Assembly (NCBI GenBank): GCA_030641425.1
Contig: DAOWHM010000118.1
Span: 1-5,231 of the forward strand
Direction: 5' to 3'
DNA: 5,231 nt
DNA from: Candidatus Bathyarchaeota archaeon
GTDB lineage: Archaea > Thermoproteota > Bathyarchaeia > Bathyarchaeales > SOJC01
This document shows positions 4,901 to 5,231 of this stretch, in pieces. Position numbers and translations under genes: made by a program. Under the pieces are notes generated by a model. The model saw nothing but the letters and a program-made list of their open reading frames with translations, was not told the origin of the DNA and searched no databases. Numbering within the stretch: position 1 is the first letter of the stretch; each line of letters begins with the position of its first letter.

Positions 4901-5231
4901 ATGCGCTTCAAGATCCTGGTTTTCATTTTGGTAGTTACGTTAGCAGTCAGCGTTCTTAGTTTGTTCATTTTTGCATTTGAAGGGGGTTTTGGTGGAAGAG
5001 GTCGCAGTATGGCTCCAGAAGTTCCGCAATCCCTCTGGCTTGCTTTGTTTGCAGCGCCACTTCTCATAGCTGTATCAGTGTTAGGATATTCTCTAGTATT
5101 TCCTGAACTCAGCAAGGAGCAATCAAGGAAAACGACTTTGCTGGCAGTTGAGAAAGAGTCTGCCCTTGTGGCAGTGCTACGGGTTCTAAATGATGATGAA
5201 AGAAAGGTAATGGAAACCCTGGCTGCTGAAG
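4901..5231 (+). CDS. Membrane-anchored winged-helix regulator, N-terminal part only
   Basis: The first 110 codons are seen; the frame is open to the right edge. There are two transmembrane helices at about residues 5-26 and 45-66. A short Gly/Arg-rich loop (EGGFGGRGRSMAPEVPQ) between them would face outside, so the C-terminal part is cytoplasmic. After a charged linker (PELSKEQSRK) the sequence ESALVAVLRVLNDDERKVMETLAAE looks like the first helix of a MarR/IclR-like winged-helix domain. This architecture is familiar from archaeal membrane-bound one-component regulators. The HTH core itself lies beyond the window, so DNA binding is inferred. There is no clear Shine-Dalgarno before ATG 4901, in keeping with a very short leader. 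It is divergent from the secreted-protein gene and is its likely regulator. Confidence 0.75.
   Translation, partial: MRFKILVFILVVTLAVSVLSLFIFAFEGGFGGRGRSMAPEVPQSLWLALFAAPLLIAVSVLGYSLVFPELSKEQSRKTTLLAVEKESALVAVLRVLNDDERKVMETLAAE

Noticed and set aside
4749..5115. Plus frame at 4749-4934 and minus frame at 4888-5115
   Set aside because: They cover the divergent control region and the antisense of the membrane winged-helix gene; neither has a ribosome site or plausible composition.

Overview
The window reads as a piece of an archaeal chromosome. It carries A-type (V-type-like) ATP synthase subunits I, H and E, archaeal TATA-like boxes, archaeal-style winged-helix regulators, a stand-alone Lrp/AsnC ligand-binding (RAM) domain and a membrane-anchored winged-helix protein. 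The ATPase gene order suggests an uncultured lineage of the TACK/Bathyarchaeia kind; this is a low-confidence guess from general resemblance. There are no transposons, CRISPR arrays, tRNAs or rRNAs.

Layout. Positions 1-1828 (minus) hold most of subunit I, the membrane 'a'-type subunit, whose C-terminus runs off the left edge. A 72-bp divergent gap separates it from atpH and atpE (plus, 1901-2921), which encode the two halves of the peripheral stalk. Together these three genes form the stator: the E-H coiled coils clamp the catalytic head to the cytoplasmic arm of subunit I. Subunits K, C, F, A, B and D are not in the window.

Positions 2973-3814 (minus) hold an ArsR-like winged-helix regulator with its own promoter and, upstream of it, a 48-residue two-helix membrane protein. 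Positions 4060-4368 (plus) encode a single RAM domain with an unusual Arg/Lys/His-rich C-terminal tail.

The right end (4468-5231) is the least familiar part. A small predicted secreted protein with an internal repeat and two cysteines (minus) diverges from a membrane protein with two N-terminal helices and the beginning of what looks like a winged-helix domain (plus, cut by the window edge). They share a 136-bp control region with one palindromic TATA-like box flanked by GAAAC elements, plus two perfect inverted repeats. I infer a membrane one-component regulator and its secreted partner or target. No function can be assigned from sequence alone.
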